A DNA stretch of 64,000 nucleotides from Paenibacillus oryzae (lineage in GTDB: Bacteria; Bacillota; Bacilli; Paenibacillales; Paenibacillaceae). Shown here piece after piece: positions 17,830 through 26,297 of this stretch. Position 1 is the first letter of the stretch, and each line of letters opens with the position of its first letter. The position numbers were made by a program, and so were the translations under genes. The notes under the pieces are model-generated. The model searched no databases and was not told where the DNA came from. It saw nothing but the letters and a program-made list of their open reading frames with translations. The DNA is taken from assembly GCF_001675045.1 (NCBI RefSeq), contig NZ_LYPA01000065.1, forward strand, positions 124,001 to 188,000, written 5' to 3'.

Positions 17830-18702
17830 ATGAAATGGAAATTAAACATGCGTTGGCGTCATTTTTTGGAGGGATATTCCTTTGTAGGGCTGTGGATTGC
17901 CGGTTTTTTTCTGTTTATGGCGATCCCTCTTGGACGCTCGCTTTATTATTCCTTCCAGGAGCTGAAAACAAGCCGCGAGGGGCTTATCGCTGAATATGTA
18001 GGCACCCTTCACTTCAGGGCGGCCTTTACCGTCGATGTTAACTTTTTGCCGTTGCTTCGGGAAACGATGACAACGATGCTGTCCCATGTCCCGCTGGTGC
18101 TTGTGTTTGCAATGATTTGCGCGCTTTTGCTAAACCGCCATGCCAGAGGAAGAATGTTTTTCCGGGGTATTTTTTTCCTGCCGGTTATTATTGCTTCGGG
18201 CACAATTCTGAAAAAGCTGATGGAGCAAGGCGCAGCACAGCTTCCTATCTTTATGCAATATGATTTGTACAGCAAGCTCAGACTGTTTATTCCCGGCGAC
18301 GGGCTGGTTACACTTCTTGAGTATTCGGATTCGCTGACGCTTGTTATGTGGGATTCCGGCGTGCAAATTCTTATTTTTCTGGCGGGCCTGCAAACGATCT
18401 CGCCTCAGCTCTATGAAGCCGCCAAATGCGACGGAGCAACCAAATGGGAAAGCTTCTGGAAAATAACATTTCCAATGATTTTGCCGATGGTATTCGTCAA
18501 CACGCTGTTTACGATGGTCAATTCGTTTACAAAGGCCGACAACGGCGTTATGAACCATCTCCGCACCGTGGTGTTCAGCAATAACAATTACGGCTACGGC
18601 TCTGCGCTGGGCTGGATTTATTTTATGATGATTTTTATGCTGCTGGGCATTGTGTTTCTGCTGTTTCGCAAAAGCCTGACATCGATGGAAGGGAGAGGGT
18701 GA
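17830..18702 (+). CDS. sugar ABC transporter permease, second pair, MalF-type
   Basis: A 290-residue CUT1 permease with about six helices and an EAA loop (EAAKCDGATKWESFWKITFP) near residue 197. It starts ten bases after the DUF5696 gene. With the next gene it makes a second channel in the same operon. The cassette has two permease pairs and two binding domains, so either two importers are co-expressed or the pairs handle different products. The frame and family are clear. Confidence 0.92.
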   Translation: MKWKLNMRWRHFLEGYSFVGLWIAGFFLFMAIPLGRSLYYSFQELKTSREGLIAEYVGTLHFRAAFTVDVNFLPLLRETMTTMLSHVPLVLVFAMICALLLNRHARGRMFFRGIFFLPVIIASGTILKKLMEQGAAQLPIFMQYDLYSKLRLFIPGDGLVTLLEYSDSLTLVMWDSGVQILIFLAGLQTISPQLYEAAKCDGATKWESFWKITFPMILPMVFVNTLFTMVNSFTKADNGVMNHLRTVVFSNNNYGYGSALGWIYFMMIFMLLGIVFLLFRKSLTSMEGRG

Positions 18703-18706
18703 CGGC

Positions 18707-19687
18707 ATGAAGGAGGCTCCGCTGGATTATGTAAAACGCAATATTAGCGGCCGGCTGGAGGCGGGCCTAAGGCATTCGGCGGCGAAACGAAGCAAGGCTA
18801 TTGTCTCCAGCCTCGTTTATTATTTTGTGCTGCTCAGCCTGTCGTTTGTATTTGTTTATCCGCTGCTCTATATGGTTTCCAAATCGCTGATGCAAAGCTG
18901 GGATGTGGCGGATGCAACGGTGCGCTGGATTCCGACGCGGTTTAGCCTCTATAATTACCAGGTTGCTTTTGCGGAGATGAAATATTGGCAGGGCTTTCTG
19001 AACAGCGTCGTTACATCGTTTGGAAGCGCGGCGCTGCAAATTGTCAGCTGCTCGCTGATCGGCTACGGCTTTGCCCGATACCGCTTCCCGGGCTACGGCC
19101 TTTGGCTGGGGCTGCTTGTATTCACCTTTCTGGTTCCGCCGCAAACCATCGTTGTCCCGCTGTATATGTTTTTTAGCGATTTGGGCTGGATTAACACCCA
19201 TTTGCCGTTTGTTGTTCCGGCGGCTTTTGGACATGGCTTGCAGGGCGCGCTGTTTGTGCTCATTTTTATCCAGTTTTACAGACGTTTGCCCGGCGTGCTG
19301 GAGGAAGCTGCGCGGATAGACGGAGCGGGGCATATGCGAACCTATTGGCAAATCATGTTCCCGTTGGGACGGCCGGCCATGCTTGTCGTATTCCTGTTCT
19401 CCAGCGTGTGGCACTGGAATGACAACTTCCAGCCAAGCACTTATTTGCAGCTGCCGCCGTTTTATAATCTGGCGCAGCGAATGAGCGGGTTTTACGGGAA
19501 AGCCAATATGTCGGCGGAGCAGATGTCGCAGTCGATATCGGCGGAAGCGATCGGCATGGCGCCTACGCTGATTAATCAGATTATGGCAGGCGTCATTTTG
19601 TCCATCCTCCCTATTTTGCTGATGTATTTGTTTGTTCAGCGCTACTTTGTTGAAAGCGTAGAGCGCTCCGGCATTGCAGGGGAATAA
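18707..19687 (+). CDS. sugar ABC transporter permease, second pair, MalG-type
   Basis: A 326-residue permease whose N-terminal cytoplasmic tail of about 35 residues is longer than usual. About six helices follow. The EAA motif is EEAARIDGAGHMRTYWQIM. The ATG at 18707 follows GGGAGAGGG within four bases of the upstream stop, which supports translational coupling. It ends 28 bases before the GH43 lipoprotein start. Confidence 0.92.
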   Translation: MKEAPLDYVKRNISGRLEAGLRHSAAKRSKAIVSSLVYYFVLLSLSFVFVYPLLYMVSKSLMQSWDVADATVRWIPTRFSLYNYQVAFAEMKYWQGFLNSVVTSFGSAALQIVSCSLIGYGFARYRFPGYGLWLGLLVFTFLVPPQTIVVPLYMFFSDLGWINTHLPFVVPAAFGHGLQGALFVLIFIQFYRRLPGVLEEAARIDGAGHMRTYWQIMFPLGRPAMLVVFLFSSVWHWNDNFQPSTYLQLPPFYNLAQRMSGFYGKANMSAEQMSQSISAEAIGMAPTLINQIMAGVILSILPILLMYLFVQRYFVESVERSGIAGE

Positions 19688-19715
19688 CAGAGCTAATAAG
19701 GAGGGCGGAGCTTTT

Positions 19716-21323
19716 ATGAAGCAAACAAAACGGCTTGTGCTTGCTTTGCTGCTGACGGCGGCTATCGCGGGAGGCTGCAGCAAGGGAGCATCTTCCGAAA
19801 CGGAGCCGGTTGCCGGGAAAGCCTCCAATGCGGAGAGCGGATTGCTGCCAAGCGATAGCAATGCCGGGACAACGGCGGAAAATGGTGAGCAGATGACAGC
19901 CAGCAAAAACCAGCCTACGGCAGACAGCGGCTCCGCTATGGAAGCAGAAAACGCGGGGCCAGCCTTTGCAGAGGTGTCCGTGCATGATCCTTCCATTATA
20001 AAAACGGATGGTATCTACTATATTTACGGCTCTCATCTTCAATCGGCCAAATCAGCCGATCTGGTGCAGTGGACATCCATTTCCTCTGGCGTGAAGGACG
20101 GAAACCCGCTAATTCCCAATGTGACGACTGAAATGGCGGACGCGCTGGAATGGGGGCAGACGGATACCTTTTGGGCGGGCGATGTTATTGAGTTAGCCGA
20201 TGGGAAATTTTATATGTATTACAGCGTCTGCAAGGGGGATTCGCCGCGCGCGGCAATTGGCCTTGCCGTGTCGGATTCGCCAGTGGGACCGTTTTCCAAT
20301 GTCGGCATCCTTCTGAAATCCGGCATGTGGGGCGAAAAAAGCGAGGACGGCATCGTTTACGATCCTACTATTCATCCCAATACGATTGACCCTCACACCT
20401 TTTTTGATCATGAAGGACTGCTCTGGATGGTGTACGGCTCCTATTCCGGCGGTATTTTTATTCTGAAAATGGACCCTGCAACCGGGCTGCCCCTGCCGGA
20501 TCAAGGCTACGGGAAAAAGCTGCTTGGCGCCAATCACAGCCGGATTGAAGCGCCCTACATTTTGTACAGCCCGGAAGCCGGCTATTATTATTTGTTTCTG
20601 TCATATGGCGGTTTGGATGCCTCCGGCGGCTACAACATCCGTGTAGCTCGCTCCAGCCAGCCGGATGGTCCCTATGTGGACTCGGAGGACCAGGACATGA
20701 TCAAGGCCGGAGGAGCGGCGGGTTCATTCTTTGATGACCGGGCCATAGAGCCATATGGCGTCAAGCTGATGGGCAATTATTTGCTGCGCCGGCAGCCGGG
20801 CGAGGCAGGCGGAGGAATTGGCGCCGGCTATGTATCTCCCGGCCATAATTCAGCCTTTTATGATGAAGAGCAACGAAGCTATTATTTAATCTTCCATACT
20901 CGTTTTCCATATAGAGGAGAGGAATACGAGGTTCGTGTGCACCGAATGTATATCAATGCAGACGGATGGCCGGTTGTGTCGCCGCAGCGATATTCGGGGG
21001 AGCCGGACGGGACGTTTGCGGAAGCCGATATTCCGGGGAGCTACAAGGCGGTTAATCATGGAAAGGATATTTCAAACGAGGTGAAGGAATCCGTCCTGCT
21101 GGAGCTGAAGGAGGACGGGAGTATTTCCGGGGATTGGAGCGGTACGTGGACGCTGACCGGGGATGGCAAATGCGAGATAACGCTAAATGGCACGCTTTTT
21201 AAAGGGGTGTTTGTCAAGCAATGGGATGCCGTGGCCAGGCAGGAAACGATGTCCTTTACCGCGTTATCCCATAACGGGGAAGCGGTATGGGGGAGTGCAA
21301 TCGTGGAGCGCGAAGTGAACTAG
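19716..21323 (+). CDS. GH43 lipoprotein, endo-1,5-alpha-L-arabinanase-like
   Basis: Extracellular, lipid-anchored glycosidase. The lipobox ends at Cys21 (AIAGGC). A disordered Ser/Ala/Glu-rich linker runs to about residue 80. The GH43 propeller then shows the general base Asp91 in VHDPSI, an Asp at 225 in TIDPHTF and the probable general acid Glu278 in SRIEAPY. A C-terminal domain of about 110 residues (PGSYKAVNHGKDIS, then LKEDGSISGDWSGTWTL) resembles the lipocalin-like tail of Bacillus AbnB-type arabinanases. I start at 19716 because GGAGGGCGGAG precedes it; an upstream in-frame ATG overlaps the permease gene and lacks such a site. It is the last gene of the cassette and would cut arabinan outside the cell for import. 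A related GH43 activity is possible. Confidence 0.85.
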   Translation: MKQTKRLVLALLLTAAIAGGCSKGASSETEPVAGKASNAESGLLPSDSNAGTTAENGEQMTASKNQPTADSGSAMEAENAGPAFAEVSVHDPSIIKTDGIYYIYGSHLQSAKSADLVQWTSISSGVKDGNPLIPNVTTEMADALEWGQTDTFWAGDVIELADGKFYMYYSVCKGDSPRAAIGLAVSDSPVGPFSNVGILLKSGMWGEKSEDGIVYDPTIHPNTIDPHTFFDHEGLLWMVYGSYSGGIFILKMDPATGLPLPDQGYGKKLLGANHSRIEAPYILYSPEAGYYYLFLSYGGLDASGGYNIRVARSSQPDGPYVDSEDQDMIKAGGAAGSFFDDRAIEPYGVKLMGNYLLRRQPGEAGGGIGAGYVSPGHNSAFYDEEQRSYYLIFHTRFPYRGEEYEVRVHRMYINADGWPVVSPQRYSGEPDGTFAEADIPGSYKAVNHGKDISNEVKESVLLELKEDGSISGDWSGTWTLTGDGKCEITLNGTLFKGVFVKQWDAVARQETMSFTALSHNGEAVWGSAIVEREVN

Positions 21324-21365
21324 AGCAAAAGCAAAAGCAAAAGCAAAAGCAAGAGCAAGAGCAAG
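21324..21365 (+). repeat. hexanucleotide repeat directly after the GH43 stop
   Basis: Seven tandem hexamers: four AGCAAA followed by three AGCAAG, beginning at the base after the TAG stop. It is non-coding in the GH43 frame. A polymerase-slippage microsatellite is the simplest reading. Confidence 0.85.
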
Positions 21366-21409
21366 AGCATATGCTTGGTCCAGCCGCAAACGAAAATACG
21401 AAATAAAAA

Positions 21410-21455
21410 AAGAGCCTTGCCGCCGTCATCCTCGGGATGGCGGAGCAAGGCTCTT
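21410..21455 (-). terminator. rho-independent terminator of the His-rich gene
   Basis: An 11-bp stem, AAGAGCCTTGC with GCAAGGCTCTT, enclosing a second stem of CCGCC with GGCGG. The seven A on the left are a T run when read on the minus strand, so it chiefly terminates the gene at 21488-21952. It may also stop cassette transcription. Confidence 0.85.
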
Positions 21456-21487
21456 CGAACTGACTACTCACTAATTAGCCGTTTCTG

Positions 21488-21952
21488 TTACTTGTGGCCA
21501 AACACGGCAACGTCAATTGTGTCCAAACCTCTGTAGCAGGAGCGTTTGCTGCGGGCAGCATAAGCAACGATGCTTAATACTTCACCCGGCACCCGATAAG
21601 ATTGGGAGAAGGATTGACCTGGAACCAATCTGATTTTGGCAAGACGGAATTCCTGAACGTGACGACTTCTGCATTCCTTTCCTTCCCGCTCGCCGCGACC
21701 GGAAACAAGCAGCACCAGATAAACAGGAGAAACTGATGTTCTCCGATTTTCGGCCACTACACGGATTGTTTCGAATTCGCGCACATCAATTCCGCCTCCG
21801 CGGTGGTGGTCATGATGATGCTTCCGATGGTGATGGTGGTGACCATGATGATCGCCGCCTCCATGATGCCTGCCAGTGATCAGCTCGCTTGTGCCTGGGC
21901 GCAGGGATACGCCATTAACTGGGGTGCTGAACAATAATCTGTTTTTAGCCAT
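21488..21952 (-). CDS. hypothetical His-rich protein
   Basis: A 154-residue protein that I do not recognise. Residues about 28-51 are an extreme His/Gly/Asp/Arg run (HHGGGDHHGHHHHHRKHHHD), able in principle to bind Zn, Ni or Cu. The rest is predicted beta-rich and well structured (FETIRVVAENRRTSVSPVYLVLL, then FRLAKIRLVPGQSFSQSYRVPG), with two isolated cysteines and no signal peptide or membrane helix. The ATG follows a GGAAGGTG site. It stands alone and is oriented against the cassette. The GHHHHH tract could also be a simple codon-repeat expansion within a linker. Confidence 0.6.
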   Translation of the reverse strand: MAKNRLLFSTPVNGVSLRPGTSELITGRHHGGGDHHGHHHHHRKHHHDHHRGGGIDVREFETIRVVAENRRTSVSPVYLVLLVSGRGEREGKECRSRHVQEFRLAKIRLVPGQSFSQSYRVPGEVLSIVAYAARSKRSCYRGLDTIDVAVFGHK

Positions 21953-22056
21953 ATTTTCACCTTCCTCTTTCGAAGTACTATATGCTATGAGTTAGCTCTA
22001 GCAATTGCTTGTACTTTTGTCCGGAGGTGAAATATCACGAGTTTACTTTTTTAAAT

Positions 22057-23094
22057 CTACCGTGTTGAACGTAATTGCCATAAAGCAAGAAGCTGTTGTT
22101 CGCGCTCTGCCTTCAGGCTGCCCAATGCTTCTGGCCGGGCTTCAAGCAGCCAGTGCATTGTATCTTCCACCGTCTCATGGAGCGGCCGGAAATTCAATCC
22201 CATATCTATGGCTCGTTTGACCGACAAAGAAAAAATACCGCCAACATCTCCCGGAGTACCCGTCTCTGTATCGGGAAGCCAAAACGGCAGCTCGGTCCAG
22301 GGCTGTATTTTCTGCTCTTGAAGGAAGTCATCGCTCACCCATGTAAACTCTGCTTCATTGCTGCATGTATCCCGGCAAACCTGAAGCAATTCCCCCATTG
22401 TCAGCACGTTTTTTGGCCCGGTCGCGTTAAAAGTGCCGGTTACCGACGCCGAGCCGAGAGATACCGCCCACTCCGCCAAGTCGCGGGCATCGATAAGCTG
22501 AACGGGACGGCTTCTGCTGCCTGGCGCGAGCACATTCCCCCCGCGCATCAGGCGCTTGACCCAGTAGGAAAAACGGTCGCTGACGTCATAAGGGCCAACA
22601 ATCAAACCGGGCCTTATGATAAGGGAACGGGTTGGCATTGCTTGCCGCAGGACTTCTTCGCAATGAGTTTTTAATGCACCGTAATGCTCTAACTGAAGGC
22701 TTTTTTCAGCATGCTCTGCATCAAGGACTGACAACTGTTCCTGCTCAAGCGTTAATAGGCCGTCCGTTTCGGAGATATTGCGCGCAGTGAAGTCGCTATA
22801 GACGCTGCAAGTGGAAATGAAGGTGTAGTGTCCGATATTGTCCGACAAAATTTTGGCGGCTGAGCGCATCTGCGACGGCCAATAGCCCGATGTGTCGATG
22901 ACGCAATCCCATTGTCTGCCGCGGAGGATATTCATATCTGCATTGCGGTCGCCATGCAAGATTTCTACATCGGGATCAGGCTGTCCCCCGGATATGCCCC
23001 GATTAAAAAGCGTAACCTCAATGTTGCGGGCTAGCGCCGCTTTGAGCATATGCTTGCCGAGAAAACGGCTCCCTCCCAAAATAAGCAGCTTCAT
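22057..23094 (-). CDS. NAD-dependent epimerase/dehydratase (extended SDR)
   Basis: Rossmann-fold enzyme of the extended short-chain dehydrogenase family, 345 residues. The nucleotide-binding motif LGGSRFLG lies near residues 6-13. An acidic residue follows the second strand and the catalytic YxxxK (YGALK) lies near residue 140, with a Ser/Thr in FISTCSVY upstream of it. This arrangement resembles sugar-nucleotide epimerase/reductases. ATG at 23094 is preferred to the adjacent ATG at 23097 because AAAGGAG then sits seven bases upstream. It follows the clpP-like gene by about 30 bases on the same strand, so the two may be co-transcribed. The substrate is unknown. Confidence 0.82.
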   Translation of the reverse strand: MKLLILGGSRFLGKHMLKAALARNIEVTLFNRGISGGQPDPDVEILHGDRNADMNILRGRQWDCVIDTSGYWPSQMRSAAKILSDNIGHYTFISTCSVYSDFTARNISETDGLLTLEQEQLSVLDAEHAEKSLQLEHYGALKTHCEEVLRQAMPTRSLIIRPGLIVGPYDVSDRFSYWVKRLMRGGNVLAPGSRSRPVQLIDARDLAEWAVSLGSASVTGTFNATGPKNVLTMGELLQVCRDTCSNEAEFTWVSDDFLQEQKIQPWTELPFWLPDTETGTPGDVGGIFSLSVKRAIDMGLNFRPLHETVEDTMHWLLEARPEALGSLKAEREQQLLALWQLRSTR

Positions 23095-23123
23095 CATGAC
23101 GCTCCTTTACACAGGTTATTTTG

Positions 23124-23708
23124 TTATTGCGACGAGATCACCTTATCTACTATTCCATATGCTACGGCTTCCTCCGCTGACATAAAGTAGTCGCGGTCCA
23201 TATCCCGTTCCACCCTCTCTAGCGGCTGGCCGGTTCGCTCGGCTGTAATCCGGTTAAGCTTTTCCCGCGTATTTAATATGTGCTTGGCGGTGATGGCGAT
23301 ATCGCTGGCTTGCCCTCTGGCGCCTCCATGCGGCTGATGAATCATAATTTCACTGTTCGGCAAGGCGAAACGTTTGCCTTTCTCACCGGCCAATAGCAAA
23401 ATAGCGGCGAACGAAGCGGCAAAGCCAGTGCAGATCGTTTGCACCTGCGGCTTGATATATTGCATTGTATCAAAAATGGCAAAGCCGGCAGTAACAGAGC
23501 CCCCGGGACTATTAATGTACATATGGATATCCTTTTCGGGGTCGTCTGCGGTCAGGAAGAGCAGCTGGGCGATGACGGTATTGGCCAGCGCATCATTAAT
23601 TTCGGAGCCGATAAACACGATTCGATCCTTAAGCAGTCTGGAATAAATATCATAGGACCTTTCGCCGCGGCTTGTTTGCTCCAGTACATAAGGAACAGGT
23701 ATGCTCAT
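23124..23708 (-). CDS. clpP: ClpP-type ATP-dependent protease subunit (paralogue)
   Basis: Serine protease subunit that forms the proteolytic barrel with a Clp ATPase. It has 194 residues. The family motifs are present: [11 protein letters not shown] (oxyanion strand), catalytic Ser near 97 in TGFAASFAA, His near 122 in MIHQPHGG, and Asp near 171 in [13 protein letters not shown]. The Ser-loop reads [11 protein letters not shown] rather than the usual GMAASMGAFLL, so this is probably a second ClpP rather than the housekeeping copy. I start at 23708 because GGAGGT lies upstream; an in-frame extension of 19 residues has no such support. The gene pairs with an SDR enzyme and is divergent from an ECF-like sigma factor. 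Confidence 0.88.
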   Translation of the reverse strand: MSIPVPYVLEQTSRGERSYDIYSRLLKDRIVFIGSEINDALANTVIAQLLFLTADDPEKDIHMYINSPGGSVTAGFAIFDTMQYIKPQVQTICTGFAASFAAILLLAGEKGKRFALPNSEIMIHQPHGGARGQASDIAITAKHILNTREKLNRITAERTGQPLERVERDMDRDYFMSAEEAVAYGIVDKVISSQ

Positions 23709-23885
23709 TTTGTATAACCTCCATATCGCTTTTGGTTTCACTATGCAAACGGCTGGCGGCAGCAAAAAGATACGGGTGCAGCGTAATGTGGTAAAATAGG
23801 GCGAGAGCGTATCCTTTTGAACCCGTTATTCGTTTTCCTCTTAAGCAGGCGCATGTCGCATTTGATGTTGAGGAGGTACATGTAG

Positions 23886-24644
23886 ATGGAAAAAGCAGGC
23901 TTCGAAAAGGAAAAAGAGCATAAAGAGCCGGACTGGTCCGGCTTGCATCTGACCTTGTTCCGTTATTGTTTCTCTATAGCCCGAGTAAAGGAAAAAGCAG
24001 AGGATTTGGCGCAAAGCACTTGGCTTAAAGCGATTCCTGTTCTTATGGAGAAGGGGCATGCCAATCCCGAGGCTTTTTTGCTTCGAGTCGCCAAAAATAA
24101 ATGGATAGACCAATGCCGCAAACAACGTTTAATGCTGGACAAAAGCGTTGGCCTTGCCCATGAAACGGCAAGCGATGTAATTACGGCGGTGGAAATTGAA
24201 CCGTTGCTGCAAGCGATGAGCGACAGGATGTCCCCAATGCAGCTTGGCGTGTTTCTGCTGCGCGAGGTGCTGTCGTATTCCATTAGCGATACAGCCTTAA
24301 TATTGGAAACGACAGAGGGTGCGGTGAAATCGGCGCATTTTCGGGCCAGAAATGCGGTTAGTCATATTAGGGAAGATTTGCTTCGCGATGAAAAGGAATT
24401 AGAGGCGCAAGAGGAGCGCAAGCAAAGCAGAATGGATTATAAGCAAGATTTTGCAGAACAAGAGAGCCTTTTGGGTAATAGCCGATACAGCAGGGCCGAC
24501 AAGGATTGGCTTAATCGGCTGGCCTGGGCTTGCCTGGAGGGCGATGGTCCCGCATTGGTTGATCTCGTTGTTGGCCTCGGCACGGATACCCGGCAGCCAT
24601 CGACTTCTTCATTTGGAGGTATAACGATGATGATGGCCGCTTAA
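23886..24644 (+). CDS. ECF-like sigma-70 family RNA polymerase sigma factor
   Basis: An alternative sigma factor, or sigma-like protein, of 252 residues. Region 2 is visible near residues 25-75 (YCFSIARVKEKAEDLAQSTW, then AFLLRVAKNKWIDQCRKQR). Region 4 lies near 115-155 (LGVFLLREVLSYSISDTALI, ETTEGAVKSAHFRARNAV). About 90 extra residues follow region 4, rich in charge and ending in a short DKDWLNRLAWACLEGDGPALVDLV segment. That is longer than a standard ECF factor and could be a built-in regulatory tail. The ATG follows GAGGAGG. No anti-sigma gene is adjacent; the next gene is a HAD hydrolase. Confidence 0.82.
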   Translation: MEKAGFEKEKEHKEPDWSGLHLTLFRYCFSIARVKEKAEDLAQSTWLKAIPVLMEKGHANPEAFLLRVAKNKWIDQCRKQRLMLDKSVGLAHETASDVITAVEIEPLLQAMSDRMSPMQLGVFLLREVLSYSISDTALILETTEGAVKSAHFRARNAVSHIREDLLRDEKELEAQEERKQSRMDYKQDFAEQESLLGNSRYSRADKDWLNRLAWACLEGDGPALVDLVVGLGTDTRQPSTSSFGGITMMMAA

Positions 24645-24677
24645 GTATAGGCATTCAGGAGAGGAACAGAAATAAAG

Positions 24678-25436
24678 ATGAAAAAAGCCGTTTTTTTTGA
24701 TGTTGACGATACCTTATATGATCATTTATTGCCGTTTCGCAAAGCGATTGGGAAATGGCTTCCGGACCCAGAAAACTTTCCTTTTGGCGAGGCGTATTAC
24801 TATTTTCGTTATTACAGCGACAAGCTGTCCCATGAGTTAGGCGGAGCTGGAGCAATGGGAGACGGCGAGCTGGTGGAAGGTATGCGCAGCCGCCGTTTTG
24901 TGCTGACCTTGGCGGAATATGGCATTACGCTTACGGAAGGCGAAGGAGCAGAGGCGCAGCGACTTTACATGGGCTGCCAATACGATATCGAGATGTTTCC
25001 CGGAGCGCGGGAGCTATTGAGGGAGCTGCAACAGGCCGGCTATGTGACGGGGCTGATAACAAACGGCGAAGGCGGCCACCAGCGCAAAAAAATTGCAGCT
25101 ATGGAGCTGGAGAGGCTTGTCAAGCCGGATCATATTTTTATATCGGGAGAACATGGCTGGGATAAGCCGGATATCCGATTATTCCGTCATGTGAATGCTC
25201 AAACAGGTACTTCTCCAGAGCATTGTCTCTATATTGGCGATTCCTGGCGGAATGATATGGTGGGCGCTCTTGATGCGGGCTGGAGAGCCATTTGGTTCAA
25301 TCACAGGGGAGCAAGGCCGGAGTCGGAGCATCAGCCGCATTGCGAGATTCGGAATTTCTCCGAGCTTAAAGCGGCTATTGAAGCCCAGATTGGCGTAGGA
25401 GGGCTTCACACTATAGGGCTCCAACCAGGCAGATAG
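24678..25436 (+). CDS. HAD-superfamily hydrolase
   Basis: Phosphatase-type enzyme of the haloacid dehalogenase superfamily, 252 residues. Motif I is DVDDTLYD with the nucleophile Asp8 and acid/base Asp10. Motif II is LITNGEGGHQ near 118, a Lys lies in GHQRKKIAAM, and motif IV is YIGDSWRNDMVGA near 190. The cap is a helical C1 type inserted after motif I. It resembles YjjG/YsaA-type nucleotidase-like HAD proteins. The substrate is not clear. It lies 33 bases after the sigma factor with AGGAGAGGAAC, so the two probably form one transcript ending at the terminator beyond 25459. Confidence 0.85.
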   Translation: MKKAVFFDVDDTLYDHLLPFRKAIGKWLPDPENFPFGEAYYYFRYYSDKLSHELGGAGAMGDGELVEGMRSRRFVLTLAEYGITLTEGEGAEAQRLYMGCQYDIEMFPGARELLRELQQAGYVTGLITNGEGGHQRKKIAAMELERLVKPDHIFISGEHGWDKPDIRLFRHVNAQTGTSPEHCLYIGDSWRNDMVGALDAGWRAIWFNHRGARPESEHQPHCEIRNFSELKAAIEAQIGVGGLHTIGLQPGR

Positions 25437-25458
25437 GCGTATAAACTGATTTTAAAAT

Positions 25459-25497
25459 AAGGCGGATGGAAACCACAAACGTTTCTGTCCGCCTTTT
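25459..25497. terminator. bidirectional terminator between convergent genes
   Basis: AAGGCGGA pairs with TCCGCCTT (via GGAAAC/GTTTC in the inner stem), with T runs available on both strands. It separates the HAD gene from the convergent ABC-2 operon. Confidence 0.85.
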
Positions 25498-25508
25498 GAT
25501 ATCTACCT

Positions 25509-26294
25509 TTAGCTAGTGGCGCTGGTGTATCGTCTCAAAGCGCGCCGCCAAACGATTGACACGAGAATGAGAAAAATTGACCCTCCAATCAAGCTTCCAA
25601 TAAACAAAGCTTTAGTTGGCCCCTGTACCAGAACCAGAGCCGGGAATGTTGATATAAAGGCGATGGGAATAACATGGGTCAGGAGCTTCTGCAAAAAGGG
25701 ATGATAGACAGCAAGAGGATATCGTCCCAGCTCCCAGCATGCATCATAAATAATGGATGGCTCCATGCCCGGCGCCCAGAATGCCAGACAAGCCAGCAGC
25801 GCTCTTGATGCCCATGCTGTAAGCACCCCAATAAATAGAAGCAAGCCATAGAGCAGGAGGCTTAGGGCTGTCAGCTTAATCGAGCCGATGGCGATTCCAA
25901 AGCCAACGGTAGCCAGACCAAGCAGGCTTTGTGTAATTGCCCATGGCTGGCAGGTTCCCAAGCTCATCAGAAACAGGTTTGATGCCGGCTTGAGCAGTGC
26001 CTCATCTATTTCGCCGTTCGTAACCTTCGGCTGAAAAAATGCAAGATTTGGAGTGACAAATGCGGCGATTATTCCACTTACGAACTGATAGCTGCCAAGC
26101 AAAACAATCGTTCCTCCGAGGGACCATCCTGCGAGTGAACTGGTACGAGAAAAAATAGCGGCTACCGCAAAAATGCCAGATAACAATCCAATGGCTGTCA
26201 TCAGGATTTCAAAGAAAAGATTGGCGCGATGCGCGAGCTGTCTTTGAAGACTGATGGTAAATATGCAATGAAATAATTGCAGGTGCTTTATCAT
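25509..26294 (-). CDS. ABC-2 type transporter permease
   Basis: A 261-residue membrane protein with about six helices. It belongs to the group of ABC-2 permeases that come as a pair with one ATPase. Features include an N-terminal amphipathic start, then a helix pair, and the conserved VTNGEIDEALLKP region near residue 90, typical of this group. It is the third gene of the operon ATPase - permease - permease (27068 to 25509). The pair probably exports a small hydrophobic compound or antibiotic. The divergent MerR-type gene is the likely regulator. Confidence 0.85.
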   Translation of the reverse strand: MIKHLQLFHCIFTISLQRQLAHRANLFFEILMTAIGLLSGIFAVAAIFSRTSSLAGWSLGGTIVLLGSYQFVSGIIAAFVTPNLAFFQPKVTNGEIDEALLKPASNLFLMSLGTCQPWAITQSLLGLATVGFGIAIGSIKLTALSLLLYGLLLFIGVLTAWASRALLACLAFWAPGMEPSIIYDACWELGRYPLAVYHPFLQKLLTHVIPIAFISTFPALVLVQGPTKALFIGSLIGGSIFLILVSIVWRRALRRYTSATS

Positions 26295-26297
26295 AGT

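Noticed and set aside
18767-19996. 409-residue antisense frame opposite the permease and GH43 genes
   Set aside because: It spans two genuine genes on the other strand and shows no motif.
24419-24644. Anti-sigma factor fused to the ECF-like protein
   Set aside because: The tail after region 4 shows no membrane helix or zinc motif of an anti-sigma factor.
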